From assembly GCF_000687935.1 (NCBI RefSeq), contig NZ_JHZZ01000001.1:310001-374000 (forward strand): a stretch of DNA of 64,000 nucleotides, given 5' to 3'. Positions within the stretch are counted from its first letter, which is position 1. Every line of letters begins with the position of its first letter. This document shows positions 38,932 to 45,911 of the stretch, one piece after another. The position numbers and the translations under genes are program-made. The notes under the pieces are model-generated. The model did no database searches, was not told where the DNA came from, and saw only the letters and a program-made list of their open reading frames with translations. Origin of the DNA: Polaribacter sp. Hel_I_88. GTDB lineage: Bacteria > Bacteroidota > Bacteroidia > Flavobacteriales > Flavobacteriaceae.

Positions 38932-40328
38932 TATATAAAATCATTTAGGAAATTAGCGAATTGTAAAACCAATTCATCATTGTTTTTTGCAGCTGAAATT
39001 TGTAATCCAGTTGTTGTTCCTTTTGGAATTGTAAGTGTTGGTAATTGCCCTAAACTAAAACCAACTGTATACGCATCAGATAAATACATTGCTAAAGGAT
39101 CTTTTAAAGAATCGCCAATTTTTGGTGGCAAATTTGGTGTTACAGGTGATAAAATAACATCAACTTCCTTGAAATCTTTTTCGAAATTAGAAGCAATTTG
39201 ATCTCTTACATTCAATCCTTTTAAGTAGATTTCATCAGAAAAACCTTGAGATAAAACCTGATTTCCACCCACAATTCTTCGTTTAGACTCTTCCGAAAAA
39301 TTTTCAGAACGCGTTATAGAATATGTATCTTTTAAATTTTCGCCTTCAATTCTATTTCCATAATTGGTTCCATCTAATCTAGATAAATTGGAAGCAGTTT
39401 CAGCCATTGCCAATGTATAATAGGTAGAAACTAACGTATCAGATTCAAAGAAATCTAATTCCTTAACTTCTATTCCTTTTGCTTTTATTTTTTCTAAGGA
39501 TGCTAAAAAATCGGCTTTTATTTCAGCATCAATTGCATCATTATTGATAAAATTCTTAAAATAACCAACCGTTTTTATGACATCAGCATTTAAAATATTT
39601 TCTTTGGATATTTCTTTTGATTGATAAGTAGTTTGATCTTTTACATCTTTACCACTCATTGCATTTAAAACAATTCTAATATCTTCTGTCCATTTTGCAA
39701 TCGGGCCCACACAATCTGTGGATGATGCATAAGCCATCAATCCAAAACGTGAAATTCTACCATAAGTTGGTTTAAATCCGAAGACATTATTATAACCTGC
39801 AGGCTGACGAATGGAACCTCCTGTATCTCCGCCAATTGAAAAAACAGTATACTCTTTGGCAACATTTACTGCAGAACCACCACTTGAACCTCCACCAACT
39901 AAAGCTGGATTTATAGCATTTTTAACAGCACCAAAAATGGTGTTTTCTGATGATGAACCATGTCCAAAAGCATCACAGTTTTCTTTTACTATTGGAATTG
40001 CGCCAGCATCTAATAATTTCTGAATGGCAGTTGCAGTATAAGGAGATTTGTAGTTTTTTAGTAAATCAGAACTTGCTGTTGTGTAGGTTCCTTGAACCAT
40101 ATAAACGTCCTTAATTCCAAAAGGAATTCCTTCTAACAATCCAATTTCTTCTCCGTTTTTAATTTTAGCATCCACTTTTTTAGCTAAAGCTATTGCAGTT
40201 TTATCTAATAAAGAATTTACAGTATTATGAGAATTCTGCTTTAATAAATCCAATCTGTCTTGCACTAATTTTGTACAAGTAATTTCTTTATTCATCAATT
40301 GTTGATGAATCTTATGTATTTCGCTCAT
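38931..40328 (-). CDS. gatA: Asp-tRNA(Asn)/Glu-tRNA(Gln) amidotransferase subunit A
   Basis: A 465-residue amidase-signature protein that releases ammonia from Gln for the GatB reaction. The catalytic Lys is in GIKDVY; the Ser-rich signature is GGGSSGGSAVNVA and GGDTGGSIRQPAGY (nucleophile Ser). The start chosen is the ATG at 40328 (MSEIHKIHQQ). An in-frame TTG at 40379 would add 17 residues from a flanking TTAGTNNTTAGT-like repeat. The stop overlaps the gatB::aspS start, so the subunits are co-translated. Confidence 0.95.
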   Translation of the reverse strand: MSEIHKIHQQLMNKEITCTKLVQDRLDLLKQNSHNTVNSLLDKTAIALAKKVDAKIKNGEEIGLLEGIPFGIKDVYMVQGTYTTASSDLLKNYKSPYTATAIQKLLDAGAIPIVKENCDAFGHGSSSENTIFGAVKNAINPALVGGGSSGGSAVNVAKEYTVFSIGGDTGGSIRQPAGYNNVFGFKPTYGRISRFGLMAYASSTDCVGPIAKWTEDIRIVLNAMSGKDVKDQTTYQSKEISKENILNADVIKTVGYFKNFINNDAIDAEIKADFLASLEKIKAKGIEVKELDFFESDTLVSTYYTLAMAETASNLSRLDGTNYGNRIEGENLKDTYSITRSENFSEESKRRIVGGNQVLSQGFSDEIYLKGLNVRDQIASNFEKDFKEVDVILSPVTPNLPPKIGDSLKDPLAMYLSDAYTVGFSLGQLPTLTIPKGTTTGLQISAAKNNDELVLQFANFLNDFI

Positions 40329-40364
40329 TATGTAAGCTTTATTTTTTATTTCAGTCGATTTTTC

Positions 40365-40400
40365 ACTAATGACTAACAACTAAAAACTAATTACTAAAAA
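40365..40400. repeat. ACTAAAAACTAATTACTAAAA low-complexity repeat between gatC and gatA
   Basis: Variants of GACTAACAACTAAAAACTAA fill the short gap after gatC. It resembles other short-period repeats of this genome and could have displaced the original spacing. Confidence 0.5.
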
Positions 40401-40664
40401 TTATTCTTCAATCACTTTTGCAACTACTAAATAGCCGTTCTTCTCCTTAGGAAAATTTTCTATGATAATTTGTTTTTCAACTTCAGAACTATCAACCACA
40501 ACATCTTCTCTTAAGTCATCTAAAAAAACAGCATTCTTATTTTCTATAATAGTAGTACTGTTGATATTGGCATTTTTGATAACATCAAATAATTTATTTA
40601 CAGATTCTGAAGGCTTTGCTCCTTTAATACTAGACAAAATGTCTACTGTCATCATTTTACTCAT
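40401..40664 (-). CDS. gatC: GatC-like amidotransferase subunit C
   Basis: An 87-residue protein just before gatA. The C-terminal half fits GatC: LDDLREDVV, then ENFPKEKNGYLVVAKVIEE, the wrap-around segment ending in the usual VPKVIE-like tail. The N-terminal half (SSIKGAKPSESVNKLFDVIK) is divergent and the protein is slightly short. It should stabilise the GatA-GatB interface. Operon position and tail support the call; the divergent N terminus keeps it from being certain. Confidence 0.75.
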   Translation of the reverse strand: MSKMMTVDILSSIKGAKPSESVNKLFDVIKNANINSTTIIENKNAVFLDDLREDVVVDSSEVEKQIIIENFPKEKNGYLVVAKVIEE

Positions 40665-40704
40665 TTCTCTACTTTTTTAAAATCCTGAAATAAATTCAAG
40701 ATGT

Positions 40705-40733
40705 AAAAAAGCCTTCCAATTTTGGAAGGCTTT
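40705..40733 (-). terminator. Attenuator-like terminator in the gat/aspS leader
   Basis: On the minus strand AAAGCCTTCC and GGAAGGCTTT form a 10-bp stem with a 6-nt loop followed by TTT, 40 bp before gatC. It lies downstream of the Asn-rich leader peptide, within the operon leader. A 5' segment GAAGGTT (40759-40753) can pair with the stem's AAGCCTTC, an alternative that would prevent the terminator. Confidence 0.75.
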
Positions 40734-40764
40734 ATTTTATATTTTATACAATAACCTTCTTACC

Positions 40765-40812
40765 CTAACAATTAGGATTATTAAAATTAAGATTGTTATT
40801 ATTTATGATCAT
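40765..40812 (-). CDS. Asn-rich leader peptide of the gatCAB-aspS operon (predicted attenuator)
   Basis: A 15-residue peptide MIINNNNLNFNNPNC with eight Asn codons, four in a row. It is followed by the possible antiterminator segment and the terminator at 40705-40733, then gatC. A ribosome stalled at Asn codons when Asn-tRNA is short would leave GAAGGTT free to block the terminator. A ribosome reaching the stop codon (40767-40765) would cover it and allow termination. The operon's own product pathway makes Asn-tRNA(Asn), which fits feedback control. The sequence is clear; the mechanism is inferred. Confidence 0.7.
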   Translation of the reverse strand: MIINNNNLNFNNPNC

Positions 40813-40853
40813 AGTAAGCTGAACTAAATTCAGATTTTTTTTGTGATTATTGG

Positions 40854-40861
40854 CAAATATA
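40854..40861 (-). promoter_or_regulatory. TAnnTTTG -7 box of the gat/aspS leader
   Basis: TATATTTG on the minus strand lies about 40 bp before the leader-peptide ATG. No strong TTG is seen 20 bp upstream. Between this box and the trp promoter (40862-41218) I see only A+T-rich DNA with a small CACCAA/TTGGTG inverted repeat. Confidence 0.5.
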
Positions 40862-41218
40862 TGTTAAATAAATTTTAAACTGAACCTGTTTAAGCATCTC
40901 TTTTTACAAAGTAAAGAATACTTATTGAATTTGTAATATATTGATGTTTAATTATTAAATCGATAAAAATTAAATAAAACACACCAACAATTTAGCATAT
41001 AAATCATTGGTGCATTTATTAATTCAGTAAATTCAAATCAAACACAAGTTTGAGATACAAAATAACACATTTTAATTGTTTATATAAATATTATTTGATA
41101 AATTAATAGTAATATGAAACATTATTTAGCAATTCTATTTAAAAATGTAAGCTAAAAGTATTTGACCTAAGTTTTAAATTCTAAAATAAAAGTTGATATA
41201 AAAAAGGTTGCTTAAAAT

Positions 41219-41249
41219 TTGGTCAGATAAAAAACCCTTTTTACATTTG
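41219..41249 (+). promoter_or_regulatory. Promoter of the trp operon
   Basis: TTG (41219-41221), a 20-bp spacer and TACATTTG (41242-41249) match the Bacteroidota promoter consensus exactly. Transcription would begin at about 41253-41256, within a few bases of the leader-peptide ATG at 41257. Confidence 0.8.
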
Positions 41250-41256
41250 TGGTATA

Positions 41257-41307
41257 ATGAAAAATAACACAAAAAATACTTGGTGGTGGAACTCTCTTCA
41301 TAAATAA
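41257..41307 (+). CDS. trpL: Trp leader peptide (attenuator)
   Basis: A 16-residue peptide MKNNTKNTWWWNSLHK with three consecutive Trp codons (41281-41289), placed between a consensus promoter and an intrinsic terminator upstream of trpE. The segment ATAAGT (41304-41309), which overlaps the stop codon, can pair with GCTTAT of the terminator's 5' arm. A ribosome stalled at the Trp codons would leave it free (antitermination); one at the stop codon would mask it (termination). This is the classic attenuation logic known from enteric trp operons, here with an almost leaderless start. Confidence 0.85.
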   Translation: MKNNTKNTWWWNSLHK

Positions 41308-41340
41308 GTGAGCACTAAACCTATATATTATATTCATACA

Positions 41341-41373
41341 AAAAAAGGCTTATCTCACGATAAGTCTTTTTTT
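41341..41373 (+). terminator. Trp attenuator terminator
   Basis: GGCTTATC/GATAAGTC (8-bp stem, one G-T pair, TCAC loop) is extended by an A run opposite a T7 tail. It lies 34 bp after the leader-peptide stop and 84 bp before trpE. Confidence 0.85.
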
Positions 41374-41457
41374 GTTGCCAAAATTAAAGCGCAGTTTTGC
41401 TTTGAACATAGCAGAATTTAAAACAACATATAAATTACTGAAATAAACTCAGCATTA

Positions 41458-42849
41458 ATGAGAAAAATAAAATTTAAATCAATCCACAAACAAAAAATTG
41501 CAGATACAGTAACACCTGTTGGCCTATATTTACGATTTAGAGATAAATTTGCAAACACACTTTTGTTAGAAAGTTCAGATTATCATAGCAAAGAAGAAAG
41601 TTTCTCTTTTATCGCGATTGAACCTATTTTAACGATGAAAGTTGACGATTATCAATTTTCGGTTTCGCATAAAGGAACAGAAATAGAGAGCCAGCCAATT
41701 GATAAAAACTTCTATGAATTATTTGATAAATTTACCAATTCAATAGACTTAGACTGTCCTGCAGAATTAAAATCTTTTAATGGTTTATATGGCTATACTA
41801 CTTTTGATTCGGTTCAGTATTTTGAAAATATTAAGTTTACGAACAAAAAAGCACCTTCTGCAATTCCAGAGATGCAATACAGTTTTTACAGATTTATCAT
41901 TGCTATCAACCATTTTAATGATGAAATGACGTTGATAGAAAACATTGAAGAAGGCACAGCATCCAGAATCAATGAAGTAAAAACCATTATTGATGCACAA
42001 GCATTTAATACACAAAAGTTCGAAATTGTTGGCGAAGAAACTTCCAATGTTACAGGCGAAGAATTTATCGACTATGTAAAACAAGCAAAATCGCATTGTA
42101 AAAGAGGTGATGTTTTTCAATTGGTTTTATCACGTCAATTTCAGCAAAAATTTAAAGGCGATGAATTTAATGTTTATAGAGCTTTACGATCTATAAATCC
42201 TTCTCCTTATTTGTTTTATTTCGATTATGGAAGTTTCAAATTAATGGGTTCTTCACCAGAAGCACAAATTAAAATATCCGAAGGAAAAGCAACCATAAAC
42301 CCAATTGCAGGTACTTTTAGAAGAACTGGCGATATTGCAGAAGACAGAAAGTTAGGTAAAAAATTGTCCGAAGATAAAAAGGAAACTGCAGAACACGTAA
42401 TGTTGGTAGATTTGGCCAGAAACGACTTAAGCAAACATGCTGATAATGTTACAGTGGAAGTGTTTAAGGAAGTCCAATATTTTAGCCATGTAATTCATTT
42501 GGTTTCTACAGTTCGTGGAAAAATCAAAGGAAACCCCATAGAAATTGTAGGCGATACTTTCCCAGCAGGAACGTTAAGTGGCGCTCCAAAATACAAAGCG
42601 ATGGAATTAATAAACAAATATGAAAACCAAACGCGCGGATTTTATGGTGGTGCAGTTGGTATTATTGGTTTGGATGGTTCCGTGAATTTGGCGATTGCCA
42701 TTCGTTCTTTTGTCAGTAAAAATAACGTTTTATATTCACAAGCAGGAGCAGGAATCGTAATTCACTCTGATGAAAAAAACGAATTACAAGAAGTAAATAA
42801 TAAATTAGCAGCGTTAAAAAAAGCGCTGATTTTGGCAGAGAATATATAA
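41458..42849 (+). CDS. trpE: Anthranilate synthase component I
   Basis: A 463-residue chorismate-using enzyme, first step of Trp synthesis. The N-terminal LLESSD (~38-43) is the conserved Trp-binding LLES motif, so feedback inhibition is probably intact. The chorismate-binding core shows GDVFQLVLSRQF, NPSPYLFYFD, PIAGTFRRTGD, LVDLARNDLSKHA and GTLSGAPKYKAMELI. It works with TrpG (43071), which lies 221 bp downstream beyond several repeats. Confidence 0.97.
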   Translation: MRKIKFKSIHKQKIADTVTPVGLYLRFRDKFANTLLLESSDYHSKEESFSFIAIEPILTMKVDDYQFSVSHKGTEIESQPIDKNFYELFDKFTNSIDLDCPAELKSFNGLYGYTTFDSVQYFENIKFTNKKAPSAIPEMQYSFYRFIIAINHFNDEMTLIENIEEGTASRINEVKTIIDAQAFNTQKFEIVGEETSNVTGEEFIDYVKQAKSHCKRGDVFQLVLSRQFQQKFKGDEFNVYRALRSINPSPYLFYFDYGSFKLMGSSPEAQIKISEGKATINPIAGTFRRTGDIAEDRKLGKKLSEDKKETAEHVMLVDLARNDLSKHADNVTVEVFKEVQYFSHVIHLVSTVRGKIKGNPIEIVGDTFPAGTLSGAPKYKAMELINKYENQTRGFYGGAVGIIGLDGSVNLAIAIRSFVSKNNVLYSQAGAGIVIHSDEKNELQEVNNKLAALKKALILAENI

Positions 42850-42885
42850 TCCCATCCCAACCTTCCCAAAGGGAAGGAGTAAAAA
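42850..42885. repeat. CCCATCCCAACCTTCCCAAAGGGAAGG repeat
   Basis: A hairpin-capable sequence (CCTTCCC AAA GGGAAGG) directly after the trpE stop. Related copies follow trpG (two) and the glycosylase gene. Confidence 0.75.
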
Positions 42886-42912
42886 TGGATAAATAAAATT
42901 TAGGTTAATTAT

Positions 42913-43000
42913 TTGGGCGTTTTAACGGGCTTTCATTACTCGCTTTTTTTGAGAAAAACAAAAAAGAGCTCAAACAAACCATTCAATCCCTAACGCAGAT
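42913..43000. repeat. GGGCGTT...AACGCAG dispersed element
   Basis: TTGGGCGTTTTAACGGGC, then TTTCATTACTCGC, AAAGAGCTCAAACA and CAATCCCTAACGCAG in order match my recollection of a common Bacteroidota repeat of about 90-110 bp with GGGCGTT/AACGC ends. It contains no gene and lies between trpE and trpG. Confidence 0.65.
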
Positions 43001-43022
43001 TGAATATTTTAATAAAGATTTG

Positions 43023-43066
43023 AAAACAATTAAACAAATCCACAATTAAACGATTACACAACAAAA
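43023..43066. repeat. AATTAAACGATTACACAA low-complexity repeat before trpG
   Basis: ACAATTAAACAAATCC and ACAATTAAACGATTACAC units end just before the trpG ATG. Confidence 0.6.
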
Positions 43067-43070
43067 AAAT

Positions 43071-43655
43071 ATGAAAATATTAATTTTAGACAATTACGAT
43101 TCGTTTACCTACAATTTGGTGCACATGGTAGAAAAAATTACAGGAATTTTCCCTGCAGTTTTTAGAAACGATGAAATCAGTTTGGAAGATGTAAATAAGT
43201 ATGACATGATTATGCTATCTCCAGGACCTGGAATTCCTGATGAAGCAGGAATCTTAAAAGATGTCATTAAAAAATACACAGGCATCAAACCTATATTTGG
43301 TGTTTGTTTGGGTTTGCAAGCAATCACAGAAGTTTTTGGTGGAAAAATCATCAATTTAGAGGATGTTTTTCACGGAGTTGCTACAGAAATGGAAGTAACT
43401 TTAGAAGAAGCAACTATTTTTAAAGATGTTCCTAAAAAGTTTTTAGCTGCAAGATATCACTCTTGGGCTGCAACAGATGAAGGTTTTCCAGAAGAATTGC
43501 AAGTTACAGCAAGAGATGAAGATGGTTTAATTCAAGCAATTGAACATAAAATTTATCCAATTTCTGCTGTTCAGTTTCATCCAGAATCTATTTTAACTGA
43601 TGTTGGTGAGCAATTGGTTACGAATTTTATAGAAAAATACAAAAGCCCATCCTAA
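43071..43655 (+). CDS. trpG: Anthranilate synthase component II (glutamine amidotransferase)
   Basis: A 194-residue class I amidotransferase supplying ammonia to TrpE. The nucleophile Cys is in FGVCLGLQAI (~78-84) and the catalytic His-Glu pair in VQFHPESILT. Start LILDNYDSFTYNLVH is typical. The last codons and stop (KSPS, TAA) are formed by the start of a dispersed repeat (AAAGCCCATCCTAACC), suggesting that repeat insertion replaced the original end. Confidence 0.96.
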   Translation: MKILILDNYDSFTYNLVHMVEKITGIFPAVFRNDEISLEDVNKYDMIMLSPGPGIPDEAGILKDVIKKYTGIKPIFGVCLGLQAITEVFGGKIINLEDVFHGVATEMEVTLEEATIFKDVPKKFLAARYHSWAATDEGFPEELQVTARDEDGLIQAIEHKIYPISAVQFHPESILTDVGEQLVTNFIEKYKSPS

Positions 43656-43703
43656 CCTTCCCAAAGGGAAAAAGCCCATCTGCCTAAAGGCATCTTCCCA
43701 AAG
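43642..43703. repeat. Two copies of the CCCATCC...CTTCCCAAAGGGAA repeat
   Basis: One copy starts inside the trpG 3' end (AAAGCCCATCCTAACC...) and a second begins at AAAGCCCATCTGCC; both carry CTTCCCAAAGGGAA. The remaining DNA to trpD (43704-43807) shows no clear structure. Confidence 0.75.
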
Positions 43704-43807
43704 GGAAGAGTTGAGCAAGTTTGGTTTTATAAAGAAAAGAATATAAGAGTGTTTTCCCTAGAGTTTGTATTGAGCGAAGACGAAATAGGGAAATTAAAAG
43801 AGGCTTT

Positions 43808-44797
43808 ATGAAGAACATTTTAAACAAATTATATAATCACGAAAGATTGTCAAAATCTGAAGCTACACAAGTCTTAAAAGATATTGCTGCAGAGAAATAT
43901 AATGATGCACATTTAGCATCTTTTATGACCGTTTTTATGATGCGTCCAATTACAGCAGATGAACTTTCTGGTTTTAGAAATGCGTTAAACGAATTGGCCA
44001 TCAAAGTAGATTTATCAGACTATAATACCATCGATATTGTTGGAACTGGAGGTGATGGAAAAGATACGTTTAACATATCAACCTTAACCTCTTTTATTGT
44101 GGCAGGAACAGGACAAAAAGTTGCAAAACATGGTAACTATTCTGTTTCTTCGCAATCTGGTTCCTCTGATATGTTGGAAAGTTTTGGGTATAATTTTACC
44201 AATGATGAAAGTATTTTGCGTGAGCATTTAGAAAAAGCAAATATTTGTTTTTTACACGCGCCAAAATTTCATCCAGCAATGAAAGCTGTGAGTGCAACAA
44301 GAAAAGCATTGGCTTTAAAAACGTTCTTTAATATGTTAGGACCTTTGGTAAACCCAAGTTCGCCAAAAAACCATATGTTAGGAACTTTTAATTTAGAAAC
44401 TGCACGTTTGTACAATTACATTTTACAGGAAGAAAACATTAATTACGGAATTATTCACGCTTTAGATGGTTATGATGAAATTTCGTTAACAAGTAGCTTT
44501 AAGTTCTTTACTAAAAGTGGAGAGCAAATTATAAATCCAGAGGATTTAGGGCAGAAACGAATTCAGCAATCAGCAATATTTGGTGGAAATTCTGTTGCAG
44601 ATGCAGCAAAAATTTTCAAATCTATTTTAGAAGGTAATGGAACTGAAGCTCAAAATAATGTAGTGTTAACAAATGCTGCTTTTGCCTTAACAATAGTTGA
44701 TGATAAAAAGTCTTTTGAAACTGCTTTTGAGGAAGCAAAAGATTCGCTTTTTGGCTTGAAAGCAAAACAAACCTTAGGGAAATTAGTAAGTTTATAA
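43808..44797 (+). CDS. trpD: Anthranilate phosphoribosyltransferase
   Basis: A 329-residue enzyme joining anthranilate and PRPP. The diagnostic PRPP loop is VGTGGDGKDTFNIST (~77-91), followed by KHGNYSVSSQSGSSD and the MLGPLVNPSSPKN region. Length and motif order are normal for the family. Confidence 0.97.
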   Translation: MKNILNKLYNHERLSKSEATQVLKDIAAEKYNDAHLASFMTVFMMRPITADELSGFRNALNELAIKVDLSDYNTIDIVGTGGDGKDTFNISTLTSFIVAGTGQKVAKHGNYSVSSQSGSSDMLESFGYNFTNDESILREHLEKANICFLHAPKFHPAMKAVSATRKALALKTFFNMLGPLVNPSSPKNHMLGTFNLETARLYNYILQEENINYGIIHALDGYDEISLTSSFKFFTKSGEQIINPEDLGQKRIQQSAIFGGNSVADAAKIFKSILEGNGTEAQNNVVLTNAAFALTIVDDKKSFETAFEEAKDSLFGLKAKQTLGKLVSL

Positions 44798-44798
44798 A

Positions 44799-44969
44799 AT
44801 GACAAAAAAGAAAAACAATTTAATTCTAATTATTCCAGCATTTCTATTAATTGGAATTGTAATCGGAATTCAAACTCAAGAGCTTTTTAAACAAGCATCC
44901 ATAGGTTTGATTGTTGGAATAATAACTTATTTTTTCTTAAAATACAGAAACAAAAAATTAAACAAATAA
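44799..44969 (+). CDS. Small two-helix membrane protein in the trp operon
   Basis: A 56-residue protein starting MTKKKNNLILIIPAFLLIG, 1 bp after the trpD stop codon. Two hydrophobic helices (about 8-24 and 33-48) are separated by a polar turn (QTQELFKQ), and the protein ends with a basic tail (YRNKKLNK). The tight junction implies translational coupling with trpD. I know no function for it; the helix-turn-helix topology with basic ends resembles many small flavobacterial membrane proteins. Confidence 0.65.
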   Translation: MTKKKNNLILIIPAFLLIGIVIGIQTQELFKQASIGLIVGIITYFFLKYRNKKLNK

Positions 44970-44970
44970 T

Positions 44971-45055
44971 AATGTCATTTTGAGCAAAATGGAATGAAGC
45001 CTAAAAATCTCTTGTTAATAATTTGAGATTTCTCCATAAAGTCGAAATGACAAGT
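44971..45055. repeat. MITE-like TGTCATTT...AAATGACA element
   Basis: Terminal inverted repeats TGTCATTT (44973-44980) and AAATGACA (45045-45052), extended as TTTGAGC/GTCGAAA, enclose AAATCTC...GAGATTT, a nested inverted repeat. This pattern matches a widespread Bacteroidota dispersed repeat. It fills the gap between the small membrane protein and trpC. Confidence 0.75.
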
Positions 45056-45069
45056 TAGTATAAAATACA

Positions 45070-45858
45070 ATGACTATATTAGATAAAATAATCGCATTTA
45101 AAAAGAAGGAAATTGCTAAAATAAAAGCAGAAGTTCCTGTTCAGAAATTAGTACAAAGTCCTAAGTTTAAAAGATCTACAATTTCTTTAAAAAAGTCATT
45201 GTTAGAAGTTGGTTCAACAGGAATTATTGCTGAATTTAAACGTCAATCTCCATCAAAAGGAATAATTAACGACAAAGCTACCATTGCTGATGTTACCAAT
45301 GGATATTTAGACGCAAATGTGGCAGCTCAATCAATTTTAACAGATACTTCTTTTTTTGGAGGAACTATGGCAGATTTGATGGAAGCAAGAGTTATCAACC
45401 AAATAAAACCAATTTTAAGAAAAGATTTTGTGGTTGATGGGTTTCAGATCGTGGAAGCAAAAGCCATTGGTGCAGATGTAATTTTATTGATAGCTTCGTG
45501 TTTAACATCCACAGAATTGAAAAACTATGGAAATTTGGCAACAGATTTAGGTTTGGAAGTTTTATATGAAGTGCATACGCAAGAAGATTTAGATAAAATT
45601 AATGATTTGGACAATAAAATTATCGGCATCAATAATAGAAATTTAAAAACTTTTGAAGTTGATTTAGAACATTCTATTAAGCTATCAAATCAAATTCCTG
45701 ATTCTTGTTTAAAGATTTCTGAAAGTGGAATTTCGGATCCTAAAATTATTGTTGGTCTAAAAGAATTTGGTTTTCATGGTTTTTTAATTGGTGAAAATTT
45801 TATGATAGCAGAAAATCCAGGAGAAGCTTGCAAAGAGTTTATTAGTCAAATAAGATAG
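45070..45858 (+). CDS. trpC: Indole-3-glycerol phosphate synthase
   Basis: A 262-residue TIM-barrel enzyme closing the indole ring. Motifs: IIAEFKRQSPSKG, VLTD-like SILTDTSFFGG, PILRKDFVVD, LYEVHT and GINNRNLKTFEVD, ending with SESGISDP. It is a separate protein, not fused with trpF as in enteric bacteria. Confidence 0.97.
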   Translation: MTILDKIIAFKKKEIAKIKAEVPVQKLVQSPKFKRSTISLKKSLLEVGSTGIIAEFKRQSPSKGIINDKATIADVTNGYLDANVAAQSILTDTSFFGGTMADLMEARVINQIKPILRKDFVVDGFQIVEAKAIGADVILLIASCLTSTELKNYGNLATDLGLEVLYEVHTQEDLDKINDLDNKIIGINNRNLKTFEVDLEHSIKLSNQIPDSCLKISESGISDPKIIVGLKEFGFHGFLIGENFMIAENPGEACKEFISQIR

Positions 45859-45895
45859 GGCCTCCCCTAACCCCTCCAAAAGAGGGGAACTCTCA
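45858..45895. repeat. CCTCCCC...GAGGGG repeat after trpC
   Basis: CCTCCCCTAACCCCTCC AAAAGAGGGGA forms a small hairpin between trpC and the glycosylase gene; it is a variant of the CCC/GGG family. Confidence 0.65.
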
Positions 45896-45911
45896 CTTTT
45901 GAGAAAATAAA

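Noticed and set aside
40329..40379. 17-residue N-terminal extension of GatA
   Set aside because: It begins at a TTG within a low-complexity repeat; MSEIHKIHQQ at 40328 is the natural start.
40705..40733. The hairpin before gatC as terminator of an unseen upstream gene
   Set aside because: Upstream on that strand there is only the short Asn-rich frame and then the divergent trp leader, so it belongs to the gat leader.
41114..41155. 13-residue frame MKHYLAILFKNVS between the two leaders as a third leader peptide
   Set aside because: It has no codon bias, and no terminator follows before the trp promoter.
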